NCBI RefSeq assembly: GCF_963422335.1
Contig: NZ_OY729424.1
Location: 434,001-498,000, forward strand
Reading direction: 5' to 3'
From: an uncultured Roseateles sp.
GTDB lineage: Bacteria > Pseudomonadota > Gammaproteobacteria > Burkholderiales > Burkholderiaceae_C
Length of the DNA: 64,000 nt
Below are positions 24,485-33,631 of this stretch, one piece after another. Every line of letters starts with the position of its first letter. Positions within the stretch are counted from its first letter, which is position 1. A program made the position numbers and the translations under genes. The notes under the pieces are model-generated. The model had not been told where the DNA came from. It saw only the letters and a program-made list of their open reading frames with translations, and searched no databases.

Positions 24485-27220
24485 ATGAGCAAGTCACTCA
24501 TCATTGCGGAAAAGCCCTCGGTGGCGCAGGACATCGTGCGCGCACTCACGACCACATCGGGCAAGTTCGACAAGCACGACGAGTACTTCGAGAACGAGCA
24601 CTACGTCGTCAGTTCGGCCGTCGGCCATCTGGTGGAGATCAAGGCGCCGGAGGAGTTCGACGTCAAGCGCGGCAAGTGGAGCTTTGCCAATCTGCCGGTG
24701 ATACCGCCGCGCTTCGACCTGAACCCGATCGACAAGAGCAAGGGCCGGCTGAATGCCCTGGTCAAGCTGATACGCCGCAAGGACGTCACCGACCTGATCA
24801 ACGCCTGCGACGCGGGGCGCGAGGGTGAGCTGATCTTCCGCCTGATCGTGCAGTACGCCGAGCCGGCCAAGGGCCCGCTGAACAAGCCGGTGCAGCGGCT
24901 GTGGCTGCAGTCGATGACGCCGGCCGCCATCCGCGACGGCTTCGAGAAGCTGCGCAGCGATGCGCAGATGCTGCCGCTGGCCGATGCCGCGCGCTGCCGC
25001 TCCGAGGCCGACTGGCTGGTGGGCATCAACGGCACGCGGGCGATGACGGCCTTCAACTCGCGCGACGGCGGTTTCTTCCTGACCACCGTCGGCCGGGTGC
25101 AGACGCCGACCCTGTCGATCGTTGTCGAACGTGAAGAGAAGATACGCAAGCACATCTACCGCGACTACTGGGAGGTGCGCGGCAATTTCGACGCGCAGGC
25201 CGGCCAGTACATCGGCAAATGGTTCGACGCGAAGTGGAAGAGGAACCCCGACGACGCCGAACAGCGTGCCGACCGCGTCTGGAGCCAGGCCGAGGCCGAC
25301 GCCATCGCTGCCGCCGCGCTGGGCCAGCCCGCCACCGTCACCGAGGAAAGCAAGCCCAGCACCCAGGCCAGCCCGGGCCTGTACGACCTGACCACCCTGC
25401 AGCGCGAGGCCAACTCGCGCTTCGGCTTCTCGGCCAAGACCACGCTCAGCATCGCCCAGGCACTGTACGAGAAGCACAAGGTGCTGACCTACCCCCGTAC
25501 CGATTCGCGCTATCTGCCCGAGGACTATCTGGCCGTGGCCAAGCAGACCGCCGAGATGATTGCCAGCGAGGACCTGCCGGGTCCGCTGCGCGAGCTGGCG
25601 ATGCATGCCAAGAAGGCGCTGAAGGAAGGCTATATCAAGCCGACCAAGAAGGTGTTCGACAACACCAAGGTCTCTGATCACTTTGCCATCATCCCGACCC
25701 TGCAGGCGCCGCGCAGCCTGAGCGAGATCGAGGCCAAGCTCTACGATCTGGTGGTCAAGCGCTTTCTGGCGGTGTTCTTCCCGGCCGCCGAGTTCCAGGT
25801 CACGACCCGGATCTCGACTGTCAAGGCCCAGGGCCAGGATTACAACTTCCAGACCAATGGCAAGGTGCTGGTCAAGCCGGGCTGGCTGGCCATCTACGGC
25901 AAGGAGTCGCAGACCGACGACGCCGCCGACGGCAGCGGTGCCAACCTCGTGCCGGTGCAGCCGGGCGAGGTGGTGCGCACCGAGAGCGTGGACGTGAAGG
26001 CCCTGCAGACCAAGCCGCCGGCCCGCTACACCGAAGCGACGCTGCTGTCGGCGATGGAGGGCGCGGGCAAGCTGATCGACGACGACGAATTCCGCGAGGC
26101 CATGGCCGAGAAGGGCCTGGGCACGCCAGCCACGCGGGCAGCCACCATCGAAGGCCTGCTGACCGAGAAATACATGCTGCGCGAGGGCCGCGAGCTGATT
26201 CCGACCGCCAAGGCCTTCCAGCTGATGACTCTGCTGCGCGGCCTGGGCGTCGAGGACCTGACCAAGCCCGAGCTGACCGGCAACTGGGAGCACCAGTTGG
26301 CCGAGATGGAGAAGGGCAAGCTGAACCGCGCCGTCTTCATGGCCGAGATCGCGGCCATCGCCGAGCGCGTGGTGCAAAAGGCCAAGGAATACGACCGCGA
26401 CACCATCCCCGGCGACTACGCCACCTTGAAGGCCCCCTGCCCGAACTGCGGCGGCGTGGTCAAGGAGAACTACCGCCGCTTCACCTGCACCGGAAAAACA
26501 GGGGACGCCGAGGGCTGCGGCTTCTCGGTCGGCAAGATCCCGGGCGGGCGCAGCTTCGAACTGCACGAGATCGAGCAGTTCCTGACCCACAAGAAGATAG
26601 GCCCGCTGGAGGGCTTCCGCTCCAAGGCCGGTTGGCCCTTCACCGCCGAGCTGGCCCTGGTATTCGATGACGAAATCAAGAACTGGAAGCTCGAGTTCGA
26701 CTTCGGCGAAGACGCCCGCAAGGCCGAGGGCGACGGCGAGCCGGTGGACTTCAGCGCGCAGGAGAGCCTGGGCGCCTGCCCCAAATGCCAGGGCCGCGTG
26801 TTCGAGCATGGCAGCAACTACGTGTGTGAGCACAGCGTTGGCGCCCACGTGACCTGCGACTTCAAGACCGGCAAGGTGATACTGACCCAGCCTATCGAGC
26901 ATGCCCAGGTGCACAAGCTGCTGACCACCGGCAAGACCGATCTGCTGGAGAACTTTGTCTCCAACAAGACCCGCCGCAAGTTCAAGGCCTTCCTGGCCTA
27001 TGACAAGAAGGAGGGCAAGGTCAGCTTCGAGTTCGAGCCGCGCGCGGCCAAGCCGGGGGCGAAGACCTCAGCCAAGCCTGCGGCCAAGACAGCCGACGCT
27101 GCGGCGGAGAAGGCGCCGGCCAAGGTGGCGGCGAAGAAGGCACCGGCCAAGAAGGCGCCGGCGAAAAAGGTCGCCGCAAAGAAAGTGGCGGCCAAGAAGG
27201 TGGCGGCCAAGAAGGCCTGA
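24485..27220 (+). CDS. topB: DNA topoisomerase III
   Basis: 911 aa type IA topoisomerase. The TOPRIM domain opens with IIAEKPSVAQDI and later DAGREGELIFRL; the active-site tyrosine is in LTYPRTDSRYLPEDY. The end carries two Cys clusters (CPNCGG...CGF, about residue 655-680, and CPKCQG...CDF, about 765-795) like zinc-binding repeats. The last ~45 residues are an Ala/Lys/Pro tail with AKKAPAKK and VAAKK repeats, like histone H1 or bacterial H1-like proteins, which should add non-specific DNA binding. It acts in decatenation and recombination intermediate processing. Confidence 0.95.
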   Translation: MSKSLIIAEKPSVAQDIVRALTTTSGKFDKHDEYFENEHYVVSSAVGHLVEIKAPEEFDVKRGKWSFANLPVIPPRFDLNPIDKSKGRLNALVKLIRRKDVTDLINACDAGREGELIFRLIVQYAEPAKGPLNKPVQRLWLQSMTPAAIRDGFEKLRSDAQMLPLADAARCRSEADWLVGINGTRAMTAFNSRDGGFFLTTVGRVQTPTLSIVVEREEKIRKHIYRDYWEVRGNFDAQAGQYIGKWFDAKWKRNPDDAEQRADRVWSQAEADAIAAAALGQPATVTEESKPSTQASPGLYDLTTLQREANSRFGFSAKTTLSIAQALYEKHKVLTYPRTDSRYLPEDYLAVAKQTAEMIASEDLPGPLRELAMHAKKALKEGYIKPTKKVFDNTKVSDHFAIIPTLQAPRSLSEIEAKLYDLVVKRFLAVFFPAAEFQVTTRISTVKAQGQDYNFQTNGKVLVKPGWLAIYGKESQTDDAADGSGANLVPVQPGEVVRTESVDVKALQTKPPARYTEATLLSAMEGAGKLIDDDEFREAMAEKGLGTPATRAATIEGLLTEKYMLREGRELIPTAKAFQLMTLLRGLGVEDLTKPELTGNWEHQLAEMEKGKLNRAVFMAEIAAIAERVVQKAKEYDRDTIPGDYATLKAPCPNCGGVVKENYRRFTCTGKTGDAEGCGFSVGKIPGGRSFELHEIEQFLTHKKIGPLEGFRSKAGWPFTAELALVFDDEIKNWKLEFDFGEDARKAEGDGEPVDFSAQESLGACPKCQGRVFEHGSNYVCEHSVGAHVTCDFKTGKVILTQPIEHAQVHKLLTTGKTDLLENFVSNKTRRKFKAFLAYDKKEGKVSFEFEPRAAKPGAKTSAKPAAKTADAAAEKAPAKVAAKKAPAKKAPAKKVAAKKVAAKKVAAKKA

Positions 27221-27266
27221 CGAGGTCCCGGGCGATGGGGGCAGGTCTTGCCGCCTACCCCGGCCT

Positions 27267-28172
27267 TTAGCCCGCCCGGGCGAACATCTGCGGCCCATGT
27301 TCTCGCAGCAGGGCCAGCAGGCGCTGCGCCGCCGGCGACAGATAGCCCTCGCGCCGCTGGCTGACGCCCAGCCGCCGCGTCAAGGTGGTATCGGCCAGCG
27401 CCACCTCGCGCAGGCCTCGCCCCTGGCCCAAGGTGTGGCGCGACACAAAGCTCAGCAAATCGGTGCGGGTGATCAGCTGCGGCAGCAGGGCGATCGAATT
27501 GGCCTCGATCTGCGCCGTCGGCGGCGGCAGGCCACGCAGGGCAAAGGCGGCGTCCAGCCATTGGCGGCTCGGAATGGTCCTGGCCGGCAGCACCCAGCTG
27601 TAGGCCAGCAGCGAGCGCATCGTCGGCGCCAGCAGCTGGAACACCGGATGCCCGGCGCCGGCCGCCACCACGACCACGTCCTCGACGATGGGGTGGCACA
27701 GAAACTCCTCATCGGCCTCGGGCATCAGGCCCATCAGCAGGTCGATCTGGCCGCGGCGCAGTTGCTCGCGCAGGGCCACGCTGGGGGCCACCGTGATCTC
27801 CACCGTCACGCCCTTGACCTGGGCCAGCAGCAGGCGGCAGATCTCGGGCAGCACGTCTTCGGCTGCGATAGGCCCGGTGCCTATGCGTACGTGGCCGCTG
27901 TGACCCTGGGCGAAGTCGCTGACCTCGCGTATCGCCTCCTCGGCCGAGGCGCGCAGCAACCGGGCCCGGGCCAGCAGCACCTCGCCCACCGGCGTCAGCC
28001 TGATGCCGCGGCCGGCACGCTCGAACAAGGGGCTGCCGAAGGCCTGCTCCAGCCGCTGGATGCTCTTGGTCAGCGCCGGCTGGGTGCGGCCCAGCGCCTC
28101 GCCGGCCTGGCCCATATGGCCCAGGGTCGCCACCGTCTCGAAGTACTTCAGGTCGCGCAGCTGCAAATCCAT
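27267..28172 (-). CDS. LysR family transcriptional regulator
   Basis: 301 aa. The winged helix is at the N-terminus (LRDLKYFETVATLGHMGQAGEALGRTQPALTKSIQRLEQAFG), followed by the two-lobed effector domain (SGHVRIGTGPIAAEDVLPEI...). The ATG at 28172 has GAAGAG 6-10 bases upstream; a second ATG at 28190 would add six residues. It is divergent from the Bug receptor - hydroxyacid dehydrogenase - RraA-like operon and very likely controls it; an inverted repeat lies between (28182-28206). Confidence 0.9.
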   Translation of the reverse strand: MDLQLRDLKYFETVATLGHMGQAGEALGRTQPALTKSIQRLEQAFGSPLFERAGRGIRLTPVGEVLLARARLLRASAEEAIREVSDFAQGHSGHVRIGTGPIAAEDVLPEICRLLLAQVKGVTVEITVAPSVALREQLRRGQIDLLMGLMPEADEEFLCHPIVEDVVVVAAGAGHPVFQLLAPTMRSLLAYSWVLPARTIPSRQWLDAAFALRGLPPPTAQIEANSIALLPQLITRTDLLSFVSRHTLGQGRGLREVALADTTLTRRLGVSQRREGYLSPAAQRLLALLREHGPQMFARAG

Positions 28173-28181
28173 GGCCAGCTC

Positions 28182-28206
28182 TTCATTCATCAATCTTTGG
28201 AATGAA
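28182..28206. promoter_or_regulatory. Inverted repeat, probable LysR operator
   Basis: TTCATTC (28182-28188) and GAATGAA (28200-28206) are perfect inverted half-sites 11 bases apart, a dyad of the size LysR-type regulators use. A further GAATGA follows at 28208. It overlaps the longer of the two possible LysR starts, which suits autoregulation from the shorter start. Confidence 0.5.
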
Positions 28207-28277
28207 AGAATGATAACTATCGATTGGACGGAATGAGTCGGGCAGCAGAAACTGCGGCCACAACAGGAGACAAAGCC

Positions 28278-29243
28278 ATGATCAGCCTTCGACACATCGC
28301 CGCCAGCCTGGCCTTGCTGGCCGGCGCGGCCGCCGCCCAGGCCCCCTGGCCCGCCAAGCCGATACGGCTGATCGTGCCCTTCCCGCCCGGTGGCGGCACC
28401 GACTTCATCGCCCGCGTCATCGGCGAGCGCCTGTCGACGGCCTTGGGCGCCACACTGGTGATCGACAACAAGCCCGGCGCCGGCGGCAATATCGGCCTGG
28501 ACGCGGTGGCCAAGTCGCCACCCGATGGCTACACGCTGGGCCTGGGCCAGACCGCCAATCTGGCCATCAATCCGCATCTCTACGCCAAGATGCCCTACGA
28601 CGCGCTGAAGGACTTCACGCCTGTGGCTGCCGTGGCCTCGCAACCCATGGTGCTGGTGGTCACGCCGCAGTCGGCCATGCACTCGGTGGCCGATGTGGTG
28701 ACGGCAGCCAAGGTCAAGCCCCAGGGCGTGCGCATAGGCCTGGCCGGCAGCGGCACGGTGGGCCATCTGGCCGGCGAGATGCTGGAGCGCCGGGCAAATC
28801 TGCAGCTGCTGAACATTCCCTACCGCGGTGCCGCGCCGGCGCTGAACGATCTGCTCGGTGGCCAGTTCGAGATCTACTTTGGCAATGCCGCCTCGGTGCT
28901 GCCACAGATTGGCGGCGGCAAGCTGCGGCCTCTGGCCGTGACCTCGGCCACCCGGCTGCCGGCGCTGAAGGACGTGCCGACGATGATAGAGGCCGGCTAC
29001 GCGGGCTTCGACGCCGTCACCTGGTCGGGCCTGGTGGCACCGGCCGGCACCCCGCCGGCCATCGTTGCCCGCATCAATGCCGAGGTGCAGAAGATCCTGA
29101 AGCAGCCCGAGGTGCTGGCCAAGCTGGCCGCCGAGGGCAGCACCGCCACCGGCGGAAGCCCCGCCCAGTTCGGCGACACGATACGCAGCGAGCACCAGAA
29201 ATGGGGCACGCTGATACGCGACGCCGATATCAAGATCGATTGA
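28278..29243 (+). CDS. Bug-type tripartite tricarboxylate transporter receptor
   Basis: 321 aa periplasmic solute-binding protein. Signal peptide MISLRHIAASLALLAGAAAAQA; then the family opening WPAKPIRLIVPFPPGGGTDFIAR, DNKPGAGGNIGLDAVAKSPPDGYT, and VPYRGAAPALNDLLGGQ-type segment (here IPYRGAAPALNDLLGGQFEIYF). Bug proteins bind small carboxylates. No TctA/TctB membrane genes are near, so it is an orphan receptor as is usual in Burkholderiales. The ATG at 28278 follows AGGAGA; an in-frame start at 28224 lacks this. Confidence 0.93.
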   Translation: MISLRHIAASLALLAGAAAAQAPWPAKPIRLIVPFPPGGGTDFIARVIGERLSTALGATLVIDNKPGAGGNIGLDAVAKSPPDGYTLGLGQTANLAINPHLYAKMPYDALKDFTPVAAVASQPMVLVVTPQSAMHSVADVVTAAKVKPQGVRIGLAGSGTVGHLAGEMLERRANLQLLNIPYRGAAPALNDLLGGQFEIYFGNAASVLPQIGGGKLRPLAVTSATRLPALKDVPTMIEAGYAGFDAVTWSGLVAPAGTPPAIVARINAEVQKILKQPEVLAKLAAEGSTATGGSPAQFGDTIRSEHQKWGTLIRDADIKID

Positions 29244-29255
29244 GGAGGCACGGTC

Positions 29256-30218
29256 GTGAGCCACACCATCCTCGTCACCGCGCCCAAGCTGGCACAGGCC
29301 GGTATCCAGCGCCTGCAGGCCGCCGGCTGCCGCGTGATCTATCTGCCGGAGGGCGCCGATCTCGACGCGCTGATGGCCCGCGAGCCCGTCGACGCGGTGA
29401 TCTCGCGCACTGTTGACCTCGGCGCCGCGGCCATCAACAGCTGCCCGACGCTGAAAGTGATCTCCAAGCACGGCGTAGGCGTCAGCAATATCGCCGTCGA
29501 GGCAGCCACCGCGCGCGGCATCCCGGTCTACGTCACGCCCGGCGCCAATGCCACCTCGGTGGCCGAGCTCACGCTGGCGCTGATGCTGTCGGCTGCCCGG
29601 CGGGTGGGCCAGATGAACAGCGAGCTGCACGCCGGCCGCTGGACCCGAGCGCAGGACGGCCTGGAGCTGCACGGCCGCACGCTGGGCCTCGTCGGCTTCG
29701 GCCAGATCGGCCAGCGCGTGGCCACCGTCGGCCTGGCGCTGGGCATGCAGGTGCTGGCCTTCGATCCCGGTCTGCAGGAACGAAACTGCCCGCTGGCCGG
29801 CGTGCGCCTGTGCGCCACGCTGGAGGAACTGTTGCAGCACAGCGATGTGCTGAGCCTGCATGTGCCGCTGACCCAGCACACCCGCGGCCTGATAGCTGCC
29901 GGGCAGCTGGCACTGCTGCCCAGGAACGCAATCCTGATCAACACCGCGCGCGGCGAGGTCGTCGACGAAGCGGCACTGATAGCTGCCTTGCGCAGCGGCC
30001 ATCTGTTCGCCGCCGGCCTGGACACGATGAGCGTCGAACCGCTGCCCGCCGACAGCCCGCTGCTGACCCTGCCCAATGTCGTGCTGACGCCGCACGTCGG
30101 CGGCTCGACGCCGGCCGCCTTGGCGGCGATGGCTCTGGGCGCTGCCGACAACGTGCTGGGCTATCTGAACGGCCGGCCACCTGCCGCCACCGCCTGCGTC
30201 AACCCGCAGGTACTTTGA
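29256..30218 (+). CDS. D-isomer specific 2-hydroxyacid dehydrogenase
   Basis: 320 aa NAD-dependent dehydrogenase of the D-3-phosphoglycerate/glyoxylate reductase family. The Rossmann motif is GLVGFGQIGQRVATVGLALG; catalytic Arg is in INTARGEVVDE, Glu a little further on, and His in LTPHVGGSTPAAL. GTG start at 29256 with GAGGAGG just upstream. It lies 12 bases after the Bug receptor and 13 before an RraA-like aldolase, so the three form one operon, probably for uptake and oxidation of a hydroxy-carboxylate. Confidence 0.9.
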   Translation: MSHTILVTAPKLAQAGIQRLQAAGCRVIYLPEGADLDALMAREPVDAVISRTVDLGAAAINSCPTLKVISKHGVGVSNIAVEAATARGIPVYVTPGANATSVAELTLALMLSAARRVGQMNSELHAGRWTRAQDGLELHGRTLGLVGFGQIGQRVATVGLALGMQVLAFDPGLQERNCPLAGVRLCATLEELLQHSDVLSLHVPLTQHTRGLIAAGQLALLPRNAILINTARGEVVDEAALIAALRSGHLFAAGLDTMSVEPLPADSPLLTLPNVVLTPHVGGSTPAALAAMALGAADNVLGYLNGRPPAATACVNPQVL

Positions 30219-30231
30219 AACGAGATGCATC

Positions 30232-30918
30232 ATGAGCAACACCTGGCCCCCGGGCTACCGCATTGAACCCCGCGCCGCCGGCCCTGCCGCCGAACTGGTC
30301 GAGGCCTTTCGCAACATCCCGGTGGCCGTTGCAGGCGATTGCATGGGCCGCAGCGTCGGCGCGATCGGCCTCAGGCCCTATCACGGACGCCTGGCCACCG
30401 TGCTCTGCGGCCCGGCCGTCACCGTGCGCGTGCGCCCCGGCGACAACCTGATGATCCACAAGGCCTTGATGATGGTGGAGCCCGGCGACGTGCTGGTCAT
30501 CGACGGCGGTGGCGATCTGACCCAGGCCCTGGTCGGCGGGCTGATGCGCACCACCTGCATCTTCAAACAGCTGGGCGGCCTGGTCATCGACGGCGCCGTC
30601 CGCGACCTGCTGGAATGGGCCGAGGACGGCATGCCCCTGTTCGCCCGCGGCCACACCCACCGCGGGCCCAGCAAGGAGGGGCCGGGCGAGATCAATGTTC
30701 CGGTCGCCTGCGCGGGCCTGGTCGTGCAGCCGGGCGACCTGGTGCTGGGCGATGCAGACGGTGTGATCGCCATTCCGGCCGCCGAGGTCGCGGCGTTGCT
30801 GCCCGCCTGCCAGGCCCATCTGGTCAAGGAGGCCAAGATCCGTGCCGCCAATGCCGCCGGCACGGCCGACCCGGAGCGCTTCAACGCCCTGCTGCGCAGC
30901 AAGGGCCTGCCGGTCTGA
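30232..30918 (+). CDS. RraA-like aldolase/decarboxylase (HMG aldolase family)
   Basis: 228 aa, the length and fold of the RraA/4-hydroxy-4-methyl-2-oxoglutarate aldolase family. Typical segments are GDCMGRSVGAIG, VRPGDNLMIHKAL, GDVLVIDGGGD, and GGLVIDGAVRDLLEW, the last with the Arg-Asp pair that binds substrate and metal. Members cleave branched 4-hydroxy-2-oxo acids and decarboxylate oxaloacetate. Operon partner of the hydroxyacid dehydrogenase suggests it acts on the 2-oxo acid that enzyme makes. The RNase E inhibitor RraA itself is shorter and less likely. Confidence 0.85.
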   Translation: MSNTWPPGYRIEPRAAGPAAELVEAFRNIPVAVAGDCMGRSVGAIGLRPYHGRLATVLCGPAVTVRVRPGDNLMIHKALMMVEPGDVLVIDGGGDLTQALVGGLMRTTCIFKQLGGLVIDGAVRDLLEWAEDGMPLFARGHTHRGPSKEGPGEINVPVACAGLVVQPGDLVLGDADGVIAIPAAEVAALLPACQAHLVKEAKIRAANAAGTADPERFNALLRSKGLPV

Positions 30919-30976
30919 GGCGGCGACTATGGAAACTCGGCAGGCGAACAGGTGGGGCGGATGGTGCAGCGCTGAC

Positions 30977-31900
30977 TCAGGCCGGCCCCAAGCCCCCGCC
31001 CTGCAGAATCGGCTCCCGCCGCAGCCGCTCCGCGGCAAAGTCCACAAACGCTCTCACCTTGGCCGGCGCCCGTCGCCCGGCCGGGTAGACGATGTGCACC
31101 GGCACCGGCGGCTGCTCGTGCTCGGCCAGCACCAGGGTCAGCGCGCCACTGCGCACCTGCTCGGCCGCCTGGTAGGCCAGGCAGCGGGTCAGGCCCTGGC
31201 CGGCCAGGGCCGCGTTGATGGCGACCTCGCTGAGGTTGCAGATCCAGTCAATCGGCGGTGTGACGGTTTGCTGGGCCTTGCCCGCGCCGAACTGCCAGGG
31301 CTGGGGCACCAGGCCATCGAACGAGAAGGCGATCGCGCGGTGCCGGGTCAGGTCTTGCGGCTCCAGCGGCGTGCCGTGGCGGGCCAGGTAGTCGGGTGAG
31401 GCGACGATGACGCGGCGCAGTGCCCCCACCTGCAGCGCCGTCAGGCCGGAGTCGGGCAGGTGGGCGATGCGCAGCGCCACATCCATGGCCTCGTCGAGCA
31501 GATGAACCAGCCGGTCGACGAACAGCGTGCGCAGTTGCACCCTGGGCTGGGCGAGCAGAAAGTCCTGGGCGATAGGCGCCACATGCAGGCGGCCGAACAT
31601 CTGCGAGGCGGTGATGGCCAGCTGACCCTGGGCCTCGCTCTGTACGCCGGAGGCCGCGCCCTCGGCCTCGTCCAGATCGGCCAGGATGCGGCGGCAGTCG
31701 TGCAGAAAGCGCTCGCCGGTATCGGTCAGGCGCACGCTGCGGGTGCTGCGCTGCAGCAGCAGCACGCTCAGGCGCTGCTCCAGCGCGGCAATGCCACGCG
31801 TCACCGCCGGCGCGGAGAGGCCCAGGCGCCGCGCCGCCACGGCAAAACCCTGGGCCTCGGCCACGGCGACAAAGCAACGCAGGCTGTCCAGATGGTCCAT
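30977..31900 (-). CDS. LysR family transcriptional regulator
   Basis: 307 aa. N-terminal winged helix MDHLDSLRCFVAVAEAQGFAVAARRLGLSAPAVTRGIAALEQRL, then the effector domain (GQLAITASQMFGRLHVAPIAQDF...). It belongs to the group with short effector domains that ends FVDFAAERLRRE. Divergent from the GST gene 104 bases away and probably its regulator. Only a weak 6-bp dyad (AATCCT at 31908 and AGGATT at 31937) is visible between them. Confidence 0.9.
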   Translation of the reverse strand: MDHLDSLRCFVAVAEAQGFAVAARRLGLSAPAVTRGIAALEQRLSVLLLQRSTRSVRLTDTGERFLHDCRRILADLDEAEGAASGVQSEAQGQLAITASQMFGRLHVAPIAQDFLLAQPRVQLRTLFVDRLVHLLDEAMDVALRIAHLPDSGLTALQVGALRRVIVASPDYLARHGTPLEPQDLTRHRAIAFSFDGLVPQPWQFGAGKAQQTVTPPIDWICNLSEVAINAALAGQGLTRCLAYQAAEQVRSGALTLVLAEHEQPPVPVHIVYPAGRRAPAKVRAFVDFAAERLRREPILQGGGLGPA

Positions 31901-32004
31901 TGATGCAAATCCTGTAATTCTGAATGGTGGACTATGAGGATTCCAATCGTTCAGCGCAATACCTAAGCTGGAGGCCGGTCATTCTTCAACCCGGAGCCCG
32001 CCCC

Positions 32005-32616
32005 ATGAAAACCCCGCTGCGCCTGCACCGCTTCGCCATTTCCGGCCACTGTCACCGCGTCGAACTGATGCTGTCGCTGCTGGGGCTGCCCCATGAAACG
32101 GTGGAGGTGGACCTGTTCAAGCGCGAGCACAAATCACCGGCCTTCCTGGCGATGAATCCGCTGGGCCAGGTGCCGGTGCTGGAGGATGGGCCGCTGGCCC
32201 TCAGCGACAGCAATGCCATCCTGGTCTATCTGGCCCAGCGCTACGCGCCCGACGACGGCTGGTTGCACAGCGACCCGGTCGCAGCGGCACACCAGCAGCG
32301 CTGGTTCATCCTCGCCGCCAGCCTGCTGGACAACGGCCCGGCTTCGGCCCGTTTTGGCGCGCTGATCGGCCGCGAAGTCACGCCGCACAGCCAGGCGCTG
32401 GGCCACAAGCTGTTCGCGCTGATGGAGGCCGAGCTGGCCCAGCACCCCTTCCTGGTCGGCGATGCGCGCAGCCTGGCCGATATCTCGCTGTACAGCTACA
32501 CCTCGCAGGCGCCCATCGGCGGCATTTCGCTGGCCGACTATTCGCACATCCGCACCTGGTTGGCGCGCGTCGAGGCGCTGCCGGGCTTCATTCCGCTGCC
32601 GAGCACCTTGTCATGA
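32005..32616 (+). CDS. Glutathione S-transferase family protein
   Basis: 203 aa. The thioredoxin-like N-terminal domain reads RLHRFAISGHCHRVELMLSLLGLPHE and carries the conserved cis-Pro in NPLGQVPVLEDG and the glutathione gamma-glutamyl contact in LSDSNAILVYLAQRY; an all-helical C-terminal domain follows. The ATG at 32005 is chosen over an in-frame start at 31924 that lies inside the promoter region. Its end overlaps the start of the next gene by 4 bases, so the two are coupled. Confidence 0.88.
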   Translation: MKTPLRLHRFAISGHCHRVELMLSLLGLPHETVEVDLFKREHKSPAFLAMNPLGQVPVLEDGPLALSDSNAILVYLAQRYAPDDGWLHSDPVAAAHQQRWFILAASLLDNGPASARFGALIGREVTPHSQALGHKLFALMEAELAQHPFLVGDARSLADISLYSYTSQAPIGGISLADYSHIRTWLARVEALPGFIPLPSTLS

Positions 32617-33571
32617 GCGCCTTCCATGCCGGCGAACAGGCGCTGCAAGAGCGGGTGGGTGTGCGCGAGCGCCTGGAGCGCGGCGCGCCCGCCTTCATGC
32701 GCGACCGCATGCCCGACCAGCACCGCGAGCTGTTCAACAAGCTGCCGACGCTGCTGCTGGGTGCGCTGGATGCGCAGGGACAGCCCTGGGCGACGATGCT
32801 GGGCGGCGCGCCGGGTTTCGTCAGCACGCCGGAGGCCCGGCAGATGCACATCCAGCTGGGCAGCCAGCGCGACGATCCGGTGCTGCAGCAGCTGAAACCC
32901 GGCTCCGCCGTCGGCGTGCTGGGCCTGGAGCCGCACACGCGGCGGCGCAACCGGATGAACGGGGTGATCGAGTCCATCGGCGGGCAGGGCCTGAGCATCG
33001 AGGTAAGGCAGAGCTTCGGCAACTGCCCCAAATACATCCAGGCCCGCGAACCACTGAGCTTGCACACACCGGAGGATGGGGCGGCCGCCCGGTCGCTGGG
33101 GCCAGGTCTTGATGCAGGGGCATTGGAGCTGATCCGCGGCAGCGACACGCTGTTCATCGCCAGCGCTTCGGCCGCCAAACCGGGCAACGAAGACGGCGAG
33201 GGCGTCGATGTCTCGCACCGCGGTGGCGAGCCGGGCTTTGTGCACATTGACCAGCAGGACAGCGCCACCGTGCTGACCCTGCCCGACTATCCCGGCAACC
33301 AGTTCTTCAATACCCTGGGCAATCTGAGCGCCATCCGCTGGCCGGCCTGCTGATGGTCGACTATGCCAACGGCCATCTGCTGCATCTGGCGGCGCGGGCC
33401 GAGGTGCTCTGGCCGCAGGACGCGCCCTTCGCCTTCCATCGCTGGCCCGGCGCTCAGCGCCTGCTGCGCTTGCGCGTATCGGCCGGCCTGTGGCGCCCGT
33501 CGGCCCTGCCCTGGCGCTGGAGCGAGGCACAGCCGGCGCCGCAGTTTCAGGCCCTGAGAGCCCAGGGCTGA
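32613..33571 (+). pseudogene. Pyridoxamine 5'-phosphate oxidase-like flavin-nucleotide-binding protein, frameshifted near 33333
   Basis: The first frame (32613-33353) encodes a PNPOx-like split barrel: DRMPDQHRELFNKLPTLLLGALDAQGQPWATML, then LGSQRDDPVL and VDVSHRGGEPGFVHI, up to YPGNQFFNTLGNLSA, and then stops after a few odd residues. One base away the frame continues exactly as the family should: PLAGLLMVDYANGHLLHLAARAEVLW, to a stop at 33571. One missing base in GCCATCCGCTGG (GCCAATCCGCTGG would read A-N-P-L-A) explains it. Either a recent inactivating mutation or a base-calling error. Coupled to the GST gene by a 4-base overlap. Confidence 0.8.
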
Positions 33572-33631
33572 GCCCGGCATCGACGCGGCCCGATGGCGGG
33601 CGCATAGCGCGCAGCCGCATACTCGTCAGCC

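Noticed and set aside
24494..26914. 806-codon open frame on the minus strand
   Set aside because: Antisense to topB, whose protein is unmistakable; GC-rich codon bias leaves the opposite strand without stops. No domain features.
28191..30242. Extension of the LysR frame far upstream on the minus strand (991 codons in all)
   Set aside because: The part beyond 28190 is antisense to the Bug receptor and dehydrogenase genes; only the LysR part is real.
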